This document shows, piece after piece, positions 45,538 to 53,168 of a DNA stretch of 64,000 nt. The position numbers and the translations under genes are program-made. The notes beneath the pieces were generated by a model. It worked only from the letters and a program-made list of their open reading frames with translations, searched no databases and was not told the origin of the DNA. Position 1 is the first letter of the stretch. Each line of letters starts with the position of its first letter. Origin of the DNA: Chitinophaga jiangningensis (lineage in GTDB: Bacteria > Bacteroidota > Bacteroidia > Chitinophagales > Chitinophagaceae); the NCBI RefSeq assembly GCF_900142605.1, contig NZ_FRBL01000001.1, positions 310,001 to 374,000 on the forward strand, given 5' to 3'.

Positions 45538-46101
45538 TTAAAGCCGACTACGGACACGGCTAAGTGTTTCCTGGGATATGCCCAGGTAGGAGGCAATATA
45601 GCCCAGAGGGACTTTTTCTATAATATGCGGCGACTCCGCCAGCAGCTGCTCATAGCGCTCCGTAGCGGTTTTGAAATGCGCGTTGATAAAGCGCTCCTCC
45701 AGGCGGATATAATATCGTTCGTAGGATTTACGCACCAGTCTTTCCATATCATGGTGCTTATTCATCAGCGTTGTGAGCGATTCCTTTGTGATGGCCCATA
45801 AAATAGTACCGTCCATCAGCTGTATATTCTCTACAGCGGGCTGGCCGGTAATAAAGCTGTGAAAGGATGTCACAAAATCACTTTCAAACCCAAACCAGTG
45901 CGTCACTTCCTTCCCTTCCTGGTTATAAAAGCCACGCAGGCTGCCTGTTTCAATAAAGTACAGGTGCCTGCATACTCTTCCTTCCGTAATCAGCAATTCG
46001 TTTTTAGGCAGCACCATGCGGGTGAGACTGGCCTCTAAATCAATGCGTGCTTCCTCCCCGATGTGGTGGATTTTTGTCAGCTGCGCCAGTAAACTTTCCA
46101 T
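45538..46101 (-). CDS. Crp/Fnr-family transcriptional regulator
   Basis: The product has 187 residues. A cNMP-binding-type sensor (about 25-115, with MVLPKNELLITEGRVCRHLYFIETGSLRGFY) is followed by a dimer helix and a C-terminal HTH ending PLGYIASYLGISQETLSRVRSRL. No four-cysteine cluster of classical FNR is visible, so an iron-sulfur sensor is unlikely. It directly follows the WG-repeat gene (start codon one base after that gene's stop) and faces a candidate binding box. Confidence 0.92.
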   Translation of the reverse strand: MESLLAQLTKIHHIGEEARIDLEASLTRMVLPKNELLITEGRVCRHLYFIETGSLRGFYNQEGKEVTHWFGFESDFVTSFHSFITGQPAVENIQLMDGTILWAITKESLTTLMNKHHDMERLVRKSYERYYIRLEERFINAHFKTATERYEQLLAESPHIIEKVPLGYIASYLGISQETLSRVRSRL

Positions 46102-48657
46102 TTATTTCCAGAGGTGCTTAAACTTATCAATATACTCATCCGCGGTATCTACACCGGCTTCCTTTGCCAGCTCCAGGTGGCGCTTTGCCTCCGCCGGATC
46201 AAAGTACGGATCGGCCGCATACAGGATGGCGATATCCACGTGTACATCCGGTAAATCAGCTACCGCTTCCTGGTATAATGCCATAGCCTTATGCAGGTCC
46301 CGTTTCACGCCGTTGCCATCTGTATAAAAGCAGCCCAACCGCCATTTTGCAAACGTGTTACCGCTTTTGGCAGCCTGTTTATAATAAGTGATGGCGTTTT
46401 TGATATCTCCTTTTATCTCGTAGATATTACCGATTTTAGATGCTACTTCTTCATTACCATTGTCCAGTGCCGTTTGATATAATTCCAGGGCGCGTTCATT
46501 GTCCAGCATGCCGTAGGTTTCGTAATAATATAAGTCCGCCAGCGCTTCCACGGCATCTTCATTATCATGGGCAATAGCCTGCTCAAACCAATAAGCAGCC
46601 TGCTGGTAATCCGGCGCCGTACCGCGACCGTATTGATACATCAGGCCCAGGTTTTTCATCGCATAACGCTCACCTAAGGTAGCAGCAGTTTTGTACAATT
46701 CAAATGCCTTTCCGGTATTCGTATAGCCGTCTGCATACTCGTACAGGTAGCCGAGGTCTGTAATGGCTTCGAAGCAATGCAGCGAGGCTGCCAGCTCAAA
46801 GTGGCGGATAGCATCTTCAGAGCGGCCTTCGTCCAGGGCAGTGCTGCCGAGGGCATGCTCGTTAAGCGCCTGCTCCGCCAGCGGCAAAGCTTTCCGCAGT
46901 GCCTTCAGCTGGTCTTTGGTATAAAAGGACTCCGGGTAAACGGACATTTCGTCCACTACCTCCCGGGCCGACAATGGGCGGACATTACCATCTCCCTGAA
47001 TTAACAGGATAGCATCACTATTGAAAGTAATGGCAATGCCGTAGGTGAGGCAATTCTCCTTACCATTTACGCTGTCATAGACTGGCTCCGATATGCGGTT
47101 GCCGGCATAATCCAATATTCCCCACTTGCCTTCACTGTTTTTATAACCTACATAATTATCTTTCAGGAAGATGAAACCTTTATACTGCGGCGTGGCTACC
47201 CAGCGGGAATCTGCTGCTATGGCATATAAACCCGAATTGCCCCCCTGTTGTACCACTGCCAGTCGCTCGCCATGCTCTCCGGGATTGGCTTGCAGCGCGT
47301 AAATATTTTCTGCAGTTGCCGGTAGTAACCAGCCCTGCGTGGCATGATATAATCCAAAGCCTGTTTTCGCCTGTACAATAAAAGCATCGAGCGGATAGTC
47401 GTAACGGATAGTTTGCTCCGCAAAAGGAATCAGTTGCTCGCCGGTATTGCTGAGCAGCCCCATCTGGCTTTTCATGGTGAAAAGGTAGCAGCCGCCTTCC
47501 GTTTCAATATTATCCGACAATCCTTTTAATAGGAAGTGGAAGGTATCTGAATAGTACCAGATTTCTTTTTCTATTTTAAAGAAGAAGTAAATCAGCCCGC
47601 TGTCGTCGATACCTACGTCTTCGGCCGTTTGGAAAGGTAGCAGCAAGGTTTCCTGCTCACCCATCAGTGCCCATTCACCGCCTTTTTTAACTGCAAATAC
47701 CCCGTATTTTAGCACATGTACATTGTCGTACACCGCGGGGATGGTAGCGTGGCCACGTTCATCTATCACACCGGCTTTCCCATCTGTAACGATGTGACTA
47801 AAGCCGTTGGCGAAATCGTACGCATCCTCATATATACAAGGTATCACCAGTTCACCCGCCCTGTTGACATACCCGTATTTACCCGATTGATGTAATACCA
47901 GGGCCAGTTCCTCGCCGATGGGATACTCAAATATCTCTGTAAATTCAGCTGGTAAAACAATGTTACCCTCCTCATTTTTAAGCCCCTGCAGTCCGTTCTC
48001 CATGAATATTTCCAGGCCGGTGTAGTCGCCCATGAGGGCGGATTCTATTACAGCCCAGCCATAATTGAACCCTTCATCGTTAAGGAGCTGCTTAAATTCC
48101 GCATGATAACCACTGTTGGTGATAGGCGGCCATTCATTCAACAGGTCAGGGTTATCTGCTGCTATGGCTTTACGTATAATCGTATTCGTTTGCTCAATGA
48201 TCAGTTTCAGGTCCTCCGCCTGGGCAGTGTGATTGCCTTCGGCGCCGTCGTCCGACATATTAAACACATCCCAGGCGTCCAGGTGAAACCAGGCATGAGT
48301 TACCTTGGTTTCAAAAAAGCGCAGGAGCTTTTTCTTTGCGTTTTCAAAAGCATCCTTGTTATACATCAGCGTATCCGCATGCTTTTCCAGGAAATTGTAG
48401 AAGTCGGCAAACGCCTCCTTACCCGGCGCTGCCGGGGCATACAAGCCGCCCTCTGAGCCGTTGTATACCGGAGGTGCAATGGTAATACCGCCGGCAAACA
48501 GCGGGTAAAAAAATGGCGGCAGTTCATAACCCCATTCCATCATCATGAGCACCTGCTCATCGGTGTTGCCATAAGCGGCCAGCGGCAAATTGGATGCTGT
48601 TGCTCCTGCCTGTTCAGGAACTTTTTCGAGGTTGTACAGGTATAATCTATGCGACAT
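46102..48657 (-). CDS. WG-repeat and Sel1/TPR-repeat protein
   Basis: The product has 851 residues with no signal peptide. Residues about 225-560 contain WG-type repeats, for example GKYGYVNRAGELVIPCIYEDAYDF and GKAGVIDERGHATIPAVYDNV. Residues about 600-850 contain TPR/Sel1 repeats such as AMKNLGLMYQYGRGTAPDYQQAAYWFEQA and TFAKWRLGCFYTDGNGVKRDLHKAMALYQEA. The N-terminal 200 residues are helical and unassigned. Both repeat types are protein-interaction scaffolds; a specific role is not known. The regulator gene follows with no gap. Confidence 0.88.
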   Translation of the reverse strand: MSHRLYLYNLEKVPEQAGATASNLPLAAYGNTDEQVLMMMEWGYELPPFFYPLFAGGITIAPPVYNGSEGGLYAPAAPGKEAFADFYNFLEKHADTLMYNKDAFENAKKKLLRFFETKVTHAWFHLDAWDVFNMSDDGAEGNHTAQAEDLKLIIEQTNTIIRKAIAADNPDLLNEWPPITNSGYHAEFKQLLNDEGFNYGWAVIESALMGDYTGLEIFMENGLQGLKNEEGNIVLPAEFTEIFEYPIGEELALVLHQSGKYGYVNRAGELVIPCIYEDAYDFANGFSHIVTDGKAGVIDERGHATIPAVYDNVHVLKYGVFAVKKGGEWALMGEQETLLLPFQTAEDVGIDDSGLIYFFFKIEKEIWYYSDTFHFLLKGLSDNIETEGGCYLFTMKSQMGLLSNTGEQLIPFAEQTIRYDYPLDAFIVQAKTGFGLYHATQGWLLPATAENIYALQANPGEHGERLAVVQQGGNSGLYAIAADSRWVATPQYKGFIFLKDNYVGYKNSEGKWGILDYAGNRISEPVYDSVNGKENCLTYGIAITFNSDAILLIQGDGNVRPLSAREVVDEMSVYPESFYTKDQLKALRKALPLAEQALNEHALGSTALDEGRSEDAIRHFELAASLHCFEAITDLGYLYEYADGYTNTGKAFELYKTAATLGERYAMKNLGLMYQYGRGTAPDYQQAAYWFEQAIAHDNEDAVEALADLYYYETYGMLDNERALELYQTALDNGNEEVASKIGNIYEIKGDIKNAITYYKQAAKSGNTFAKWRLGCFYTDGNGVKRDLHKAMALYQEAVADLPDVHVDIAILYAADPYFDPAEAKRHLELAKEAGVDTADEYIDKFKHLWK

Positions 48658-48687
48658 GGTTTACGATAGTTGAAAAACAATGATACT

Positions 48688-48725
48688 AAAAAAAAGCACA
48701 ACAGCCGCTGGTGTGGCTGTTGTGC
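48688..48725 (-). terminator. Terminator of the zinc-ribbon membrane protein gene
   Basis: An 11-bp stem (GCACAACAGCC with its complement, loop 48707-48714) is followed on the minus strand by eight T. It lies 22 bases past the stop. Confidence 0.9.
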
Positions 48726-48747
48726 AAGTATGTTACCAAATTTATTT

Positions 48748-49200
48748 TTATCCCTGGTTTCCGCGTTCTGCTGCTCTTCGCTTCAATTCCTTCTTACTTG
48801 CTTTAGCCAGTAAGAAGAAGAACATGAAAGCCAATGCCAGTATGGCCCCTCCGGCTACCGCACCACCATCTCTTTTAAAAATTCCCACCCCTAAACAAAT
48901 CACAGCCGGTACTACCACAATGTAGGCCATTATAAGGCCAAATATACTGGTAAACTTATGTTGCCAGTCGCCTGCCTGATTCCAGCCTGTGCCCGGACGG
49001 GTATTGTTGGTATACGTAAAGCTGGTGCTGTTATAGGTATAGCTGACGCTCTGCGCTTGTGGCTCCCTGTAATTTGGATTGCTAACGGTGAATTGTGATC
49101 CGCAGTACTGGCAGTTGATCAGCATCTCCCGCACATCAGCACCGGCGTTTGCCTGGTCAAATACAGTAGCACCACAGCTGGGGCATTTTGATTGTTGCAT
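48748..49200 (-). CDS. Zinc-ribbon membrane protein
   Basis: The product has 150 residues. CPSCG (6-10) and CQYCGSQF (30-37) form a zinc ribbon. A Tyr/Thr/Asn-rich linker follows, then two membrane helices (IFGLIMAYIVVVPAVICLGVGIF and VAGGAILALAFMFFFLLAKAS). A basic C-terminus ends RRAAERGNQG. No function is known; it resembles small zinc-ribbon proteins of the DUF-type that are widespread. Orientation is opposite to the small membrane genes beyond the MarR gene. Confidence 0.8.
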   Translation of the reverse strand: MQQSKCPSCGATVFDQANAGADVREMLINCQYCGSQFTVSNPNYREPQAQSVSYTYNSTSFTYTNNTRPGTGWNQAGDWQHKFTSIFGLIMAYIVVVPAVICLGVGIFKRDGGAVAGGAILALAFMFFFLLAKASKKELKRRAAERGNQG

Positions 49201-49243
49201 AGTCGGATAATGGACATTTATGATTTCACGAAAATAATCATTC

Positions 49244-49672
49244 TCAGGAAAGATTCTCTTTCACTTTTTCCAGTAAGGTAATTAGTTGCGCCTGCTCTAT
49301 CGGTGAGAGTCCTTTGGCTGTAATACTTTCCATTTTCCGCCAGGAGTCCGCCACCTGCTGGTGCGCCATCCTGCCTTTTTTAGTGAGGGATACCCTTGAA
49401 ATGCGCTTATCGTTTTCATCTTTTTCCTTGGTAATCATTCCCGCATTCACCATCCTGTCGATCATAGCGGCAATAGTGCCCTGCTGAATACCCATCTTTT
49501 CTACCAGGGAAGATACGGTTTGCCCGTCTTCCAGATCAAGATAGTACAGTAATATATCCTGCCCCGCGTGAATCCCTGCACCTGATAATAGTTCGTTACT
49601 TTTGTTTCTTCTAATCTTACAGATCTCTACTAATAACCCGTTGATTGAGCTGTTCGGTTTTCCTGATTTCAT
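49244..49672 (-). CDS. MarR-family transcriptional regulator
   Basis: The product has 142 residues of the usual MarR size. The wHTH lies in GQTVSSLVEKMGIQQGTIAAMIDRMVNAGMITKEKDENDKRIS, with the wing basic. MarR proteins bind DNA as dimers and are released by phenolics or other ligands. It is divergent from two small membrane protein genes, and the gap contains repeats of AATTAGTACA, likely its operator. Confidence 0.93.
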   Translation of the reverse strand: MKSGKPNSSINGLLVEICKIRRNKSNELLSGAGIHAGQDILLYYLDLEDGQTVSSLVEKMGIQQGTIAAMIDRMVNAGMITKEKDENDKRISRVSLTKKGRMAHQQVADSWRKMESITAKGLSPIEQAQLITLLEKVKENLS

Positions 49673-49716
49673 GCGGCAAAGGTAATAATATTATCAGCTT
49701 AGGCGACTAACGATAA

Positions 49717-49752
49717 AATTAGTACAATTGACCTAATTAATTAGTACATTTG
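49717..49752. promoter_or_regulatory. MarR-adjacent control region with AATTAGTACA repeats
   Basis: AATTAGTACAATTG (49717-49730) and AATTAGTACATTTG (49739-49752) are direct repeats, 22 bases apart, in the 96-base gap between the divergent MarR and small membrane protein genes. TACATTTG (49745-49752) is a TAnnTTTG -7 element for the rightward genes, so a repressor bound here would block it. Confidence 0.6.
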
Positions 49753-49768
49753 CACTAAATAAAAAACA

Positions 49769-49948
49769 ATGGATACAGAGGAACAGCAGGAAACCATCTG
49801 GCAGCGGCTCCGCGCGATGGCCTTCCCCATCAGTCCCGGAGATGGTATCGCTAAACGGGCAGCTAAAAACGGAGCTTTTTATCTCACCGCGCTAATGGTA
49901 GGCCTGGTAACGCTGGCATTATCAGCAGCCATCCTATTTGTGTTGTAA
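49769..49948 (+). CDS. Small single-helix membrane protein
   Basis: The product has 59 residues: a charged start (MDTEEQQETIWQRLRAMAF), then a helix (FYLTALMVGLVTLALSAAILFVL) that runs to the end, so it is anchored by a C-terminal tail. The ATG follows the -7 element by 16 bases and the stop is 3 bases before the next gene, so the pair is one operon. No family recognised. Likely controlled by the divergent MarR protein. Confidence 0.65.
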   Translation: MDTEEQQETIWQRLRAMAFPISPGDGIAKRAAKNGAFYLTALMVGLVTLALSAAILFVL

Positions 49949-49951
49949 ACG

Positions 49952-50311
49952 ATGAAGCAGCTGTTTGATCCGCTGTTCACCGGCTATTGCCTGGTATGGC
50001 TGGCAGTGCATTATTGCCGGCAAAAGGGCATTATCCTGCCTTTTATCAACGGACAGCTCACGGACTTCGTCGCCGTTCCTGCCATCGCCCATCTCACGCT
50101 TACGATTACACGTCAATATATTATCCGGCAGCCGGCATACCGCTACCCGCTGGTATACCTTTTATTTATTGCCTTGTACACCACGCTGCTGCTTGAAGTT
50201 ATCATGCCCGGGTTTTCAAGGAGATATACAGCTGACCTGCTGGACGCCGCTGCGTACCTGAGCGGCGGACTCTTTTATTATTTTGTGCATCAGCGCCTGC
50301 ACAGTATTTAG
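49952..50311 (+). CDS. Small multi-pass membrane protein
   Basis: The product has 119 residues with hydrophobic segments at about 8-22, 40-52, 64-82 and 98-112 (LVYLLFIALYTTLLLEVIM; YLSGGLFYYFVHQRL). It resembles small VanZ-like or unknown inner membrane proteins of Bacteroidota, but I do not assign a family. It is the second gene after a MarR-linked promoter. Confidence 0.7.
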   Translation: MKQLFDPLFTGYCLVWLAVHYCRQKGIILPFINGQLTDFVAVPAIAHLTLTITRQYIIRQPAYRYPLVYLLFIALYTTLLLEVIMPGFSRRYTADLLDAAAYLSGGLFYYFVHQRLHSI

Positions 50312-50373
50312 AAGTTTAGAATGCACGCTATAAAAAAGTACATGAATGCGGTAATACCCCGGCCTGTTAGCGC

Positions 50374-51276
50374 TCAACTATATAGCTGCATTTCTTCCTG
50401 TTTGTGGGGTTGTAATTTTTCCTGGCGTACATAAGGTGCCAGGTAAGCAGAGAGGTTTAAAACGATCAGCAGGGCAGAGAAAAAGAACAGGCCCATAAAC
50501 AGCGCTATGAACAGATGCAGGGCTACAATGCCCGCCAGCCAGTATTTGCGGGTATATTTATTGTTCATCCCGGCAAAATATCCCATTTCCAACACTACCG
50601 TAAGCCAGCCGGAAACAACGAAAAACGGCGTGGCAGCAAGGAAATCCAGCGGAAACACACTGTAGTAATTATGGCTGTGCAGCGCCTTCCAGAGGGCTTC
50701 GCCATTGCGCCAGGATGGTCCTATTATCTTATCAAAGCCTGAAAAAAAATAAGCAATGCAAAGGTGCGCCCTTAGTAAAAACAAAAAGGCTCCAGCCTCC
50801 GGCACACGATTGGGCCGCCGCCACCTATTATCCAGGGAATACACCCGGCCTACGGGAAAAATGCAGCAGTAAAACAGGGCAAACGTCGTGTAGCCGTCCA
50901 CGCCATACTCATATAAGTGAATGGACTTTATCAGCAGCAACTGTAAAAACAATGCGATCACGGCATTCACACGGGTGAGTAGTCCCAGCAGCAGGCACAC
51001 CAAACTAACAGGATAGGCTATACGACAAACCCACAACAACGCTTCATAGCTGATACCCACATGCCATTGGTTCAGCAGCTCCTGGAACCTGACCAGCGTA
51101 AGGCTCACCTGATCGGTTGACAGATCCATAATGTCCGGATAGATGTACCCCGAATAGCTGTACAGGTCTGTAAAATCAGGCTGTATTGCCAAAAAATGCA
51201 GCAAGGCAATACCTGCCACATTTACACGGAAGAAAAGCAACCATGCCGCGTGATTAATGCCTGCTGAGTTGTTCAT
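50374..51276 (-). CDS. HTTM-domain membrane protein, SdpB-like
   Basis: The product has 300 residues with about six to seven hydrophobic segments. It has the HTTM (horizontally transferred transmembrane) pattern with KSIHLYEYGVDGYTTFALFYCCIFP and LRAHLCIAYFFSGFDKIIGPSWRNGEALW, which matches the family shared by vitamin-K-dependent carboxylases and SdpB. SdpB, with SdpA, matures an exported toxin in Bacillus. Its start codon lies 23 bases inside the end of the preceding gene, so they are translationally coupled. This supports an SdpA-SdpB type pair; the substrate is inferred to be the 133-residue exported protein. Confidence 0.82.
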   Translation of the reverse strand: MNNSAGINHAAWLLFFRVNVAGIALLHFLAIQPDFTDLYSYSGYIYPDIMDLSTDQVSLTLVRFQELLNQWHVGISYEALLWVCRIAYPVSLVCLLLGLLTRVNAVIALFLQLLLIKSIHLYEYGVDGYTTFALFYCCIFPVGRVYSLDNRWRRPNRVPEAGAFLFLLRAHLCIAYFFSGFDKIIGPSWRNGEALWKALHSHNYYSVFPLDFLAATPFFVVSGWLTVVLEMGYFAGMNNKYTRKYWLAGIVALHLFIALFMGLFFFSALLIVLNLSAYLAPYVRQEKLQPHKQEEMQLYS

Positions 51277-51928
51277 TTACATTAAGACTATAGTTGATGG
51301 AAATTAATTTTACCTGCGAATAGGCCGGCGCAGCGCCGCTTCGCACCTGTTGCAGCATAGGAAAATCCAGCATATTATAACTGATATAGATCGCAGTATC
51401 CATACAATGGCGCCGCTGGAATAACGTTACCGCAATGTTCTTCATCACCAGCTGGTTGTAATCATTCAGCAGCTGCCTGTGCTCACCCGGTTTTATAAAA
51501 TCATCGGTAAGACTATTCCCCATGGAAAAAAAACGCAGCGTAGTTTCGAACGAATGAAATTCAGGTGTAATAGCTTCCCCATTGCACTCCCCGATGAGCA
51601 TACCATTGGAGCGTACGTTGATACCAAAAAATCCGTAGCCGGTTTCAGCGCCGGTGTACCTGCCATACCGCTGCAGGAAAGGCTTACCCAGCCAACTTTC
51701 CAGGCCCCTGGCCCATGTGGCACTGCGAGGTTGCTTGTGAAAATCCTGGTAGGATTCGTATACCGACACGGAGTTAACAACGGTAATAAACAGCAGGTGC
51801 AGCACTATCCAGCTGCCGAGCAGCATCTTTCCAATACCAGAGATGGCTGAAGCGTTACGCTTCAGCCATCTGGTGATAGCATTATCTGCCTGGTGCCATT
51901 GCATACTTCTGCATAATTTCGTTTGCAC
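51254..51928 (-). CDS. SdpA-like membrane-anchored protein
   Basis: The product has 224 residues. One N-terminal membrane helix (about 32-52, GIGKMLLGSWIVLHLLFITVVNS) is followed by a soluble domain with AETGYGFFGINVRSNG. The GYGFF element resembles the WGFF motif of SdpA and of partner proteins of HTTM proteins. In Bacillus SdpA acts with SdpB to mature SDP. It overlaps both flanking genes (47 bases upstream, 23 bases downstream). Assignment as SdpA-like is from motif and operon position, not a database hit. Confidence 0.6.
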   Translation of the reverse strand: MQTKLCRSMQWHQADNAITRWLKRNASAISGIGKMLLGSWIVLHLLFITVVNSVSVYESYQDFHKQPRSATWARGLESWLGKPFLQRYGRYTGAETGYGFFGINVRSNGMLIGECNGEAITPEFHSFETTLRFFSMGNSLTDDFIKPGEHRQLLNDYNQLVMKNIAVTLFQRRHCMDTAIYISYNMLDFPMLQQVRSGAAPAYSQVKLISINYSLNVNEQLSRH

Positions 51929-52283
51929 GAATGGCTTCCTGCGGAATTTGCTTCAGCTGTTTCCAGAAAATAAATTTAGTGGATACCCAGTCCTTGTAAA
52001 TAGAATTGTCAAGGATACCGCCCATAGCCTTTGTTCTGGGGTCATTGGAGGCAATGGTGATTTCGCCGCGGCTAAAATCCTTGATGTCATACTTTTCAAC
52101 TACCAGGCGTTTAATTTCCTCCTGGTCAGCAGCAGAAACATTTTTTACAGCTGACCGGTTTACGGTGTACAGGTTTTTACTGGTACGTTGGATACCGGTA
52201 TTTCTGGCCTGACGATCCTGCATGGTGAAGGCAAATAACAAAAACATGGGGGCGCTTAATGTTAACCACATTAGCTTTTTCAT
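51882..52283 (-). CDS. Exported small protein, candidate peptide precursor of the SdpAB-like operon
   Basis: The product has 133 residues from ATG 52283 (MKKLMWLTLSAPMFLLFAFT), with an uncleaved or cleavable signal segment. The mature part is charged (KNVSAADQEEIKRLVVEKYD) and contains no Cys and no hydrophobic peptide, so it is not an SdpC homologue by sequence. It is the first gene and overlaps the SdpA-like gene. Two 19-bp tandem repeats lie about 75-110 bases upstream and a conserved leader motif lies directly before the start. It could be the substrate of the membrane pair or a helper. Confidence 0.65.
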   Translation of the reverse strand: MKKLMWLTLSAPMFLLFAFTMQDRQARNTGIQRTSKNLYTVNRSAVKNVSAADQEEIKRLVVEKYDIKDFSRGEITIASNDPRTKAMGGILDNSIYKDWVSTKFIFWKQLKQIPQEAIRANEIMQKYAMAPGR

Positions 52284-52294
52284 AACATACAATT

Positions 52295-52331
52295 TTGGGG
52301 TTCTTTTCCTACTCTAGTTCGGCCTTTTCGG
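52295..52331 (-). promoter_or_regulatory. Conserved leader motif (copy B)
   Basis: TTGGGGTT, CCTACTC and CCTTTTCGG in the same order as at 23349-23380. It starts 12 bases before the start codon of the gene at 52283. Confidence 0.55.
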
Positions 52332-52355
52332 ATTCCTGCCGTGACTTATCGAACT

Positions 52356-52393
52356 AAAATTACAACTTTTCTTAAAAATTACAATTTTTCTTA
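52356..52393. repeat. Two 19-bp tandem repeats upstream of the SdpAB-like operon
   Basis: AAAATTACAACTTTTCTTA (52356-52374) is followed directly by AAAATTACAATTTTTCTTA (52375-52393), 18 of 19 identical. Paired direct repeats about two helical turns apart resemble binding sites for LytTR-type or response regulators. No such regulator gene is adjacent. Confidence 0.75.
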
Positions 52394-52447
52394 ACCCCTT
52401 CTCAATTATATATTAATCAATATGTTACAACTCATATCATGATAACT

Positions 52448-52954
52448 TTAATCACCATAATTATCCAGTACCGGGCCGTGATCATAGCTAAATACCCTGG
52501 ATACTTTCCATTGCCCATCTTTCAGCAGCCAAAGCATTTCGAACCTGGCCTTTCCGTCCGCATATTCCGGTTTGCCGCCTTCCGTTACATAAAATATATG
52601 CATCCCCGTTATGAGTGCGCCATACACCTCGTGGTTATTTTCCAGTAAAAAAACCTTTATCGTTGCCGGAACTGCTTCTCTCCTTAATTTAAATTTATCC
52701 CTGTTACCACACAGGTTATTTTTAATAGAATTAGCCAGCGGATCAATCCCATGCAGGCTCCCACCCTTGTCGTGATAAAACTCCACGTCATCTGCCAGCA
52801 GGCCGCGAAACCTGTCGATATCGCAGGTATTGTAGGCCTGCCAAAAGAGGCTGTCCAGCCGCAATACCACCGGGGTTACATATTTACCGGGCAGCTGCGC
52901 GGCGCTGGTGATAGTGGTAAACAGCACGAGTAAAAAAGTGATACAGGTACGCAT
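52448..52954 (-). CDS. Exported SnoaL/DUF4440-like protein
   Basis: The product has 168 residues with a signal peptide (MRTCITFLLVLFTTITSAAQ). The remainder has the NTF2/SnoaL-like pattern: a helix with LDSLFWQAYNTCDIDRFRGLLADDVEFYHDKGG and strands near RFEMLWLLKDGQWKVSRVFSYDH. The fold binds hydrophobic or aromatic ligands in a cone-shaped cavity, but a catalytic role is not visible. It stands alone with no close partner. Confidence 0.82.
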   Translation of the reverse strand: MRTCITFLLVLFTTITSAAQLPGKYVTPVVLRLDSLFWQAYNTCDIDRFRGLLADDVEFYHDKGGSLHGIDPLANSIKNNLCGNRDKFKLRREAVPATIKVFLLENNHEVYGALITGMHIFYVTEGGKPEYADGKARFEMLWLLKDGQWKVSRVFSYDHGPVLDNYGD

Positions 52955-53110
52955 GTTTTTGTTTTTCCTTTAGGTTGGCACAAACAGTACCATAATGCCA
53001 GGAAATATAAAAACCGGCTACAGCAAAGGATTACACTGGTTTTATTTTAAGGAGAGATATAATTTTTCTGTTCGGATACGGACACTTCTGTCCGTAGATG
53101 TTACAAATAA

Positions 53111-53142
53111 AAAGGGCCACCTTCCTAATGAAGGTGGCCCTT
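53111..53142 (-). terminator. Terminator of the CsgG-like gene
   Basis: A 13-bp stem (AAGGGCCACCTTC with its complement, loop CTAAT) is followed on the minus strand by a T-rich tail. It lies 27 bases beyond the stop. Confidence 0.92.
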
Positions 53143-53168
53143 ACCGAAACTAATTATTGAGCAACGAT

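Noticed and set aside
49952..50311. Integrase-like or toxin reading of the 119-residue membrane protein
   Set aside because: Only hydrophobic segments are visible; no motif supports a toxin or enzyme.
51882..52283. Direct SdpC toxin homologue
   Set aside because: The protein lacks the hydrophobic peptide and the two Cys of SDP.
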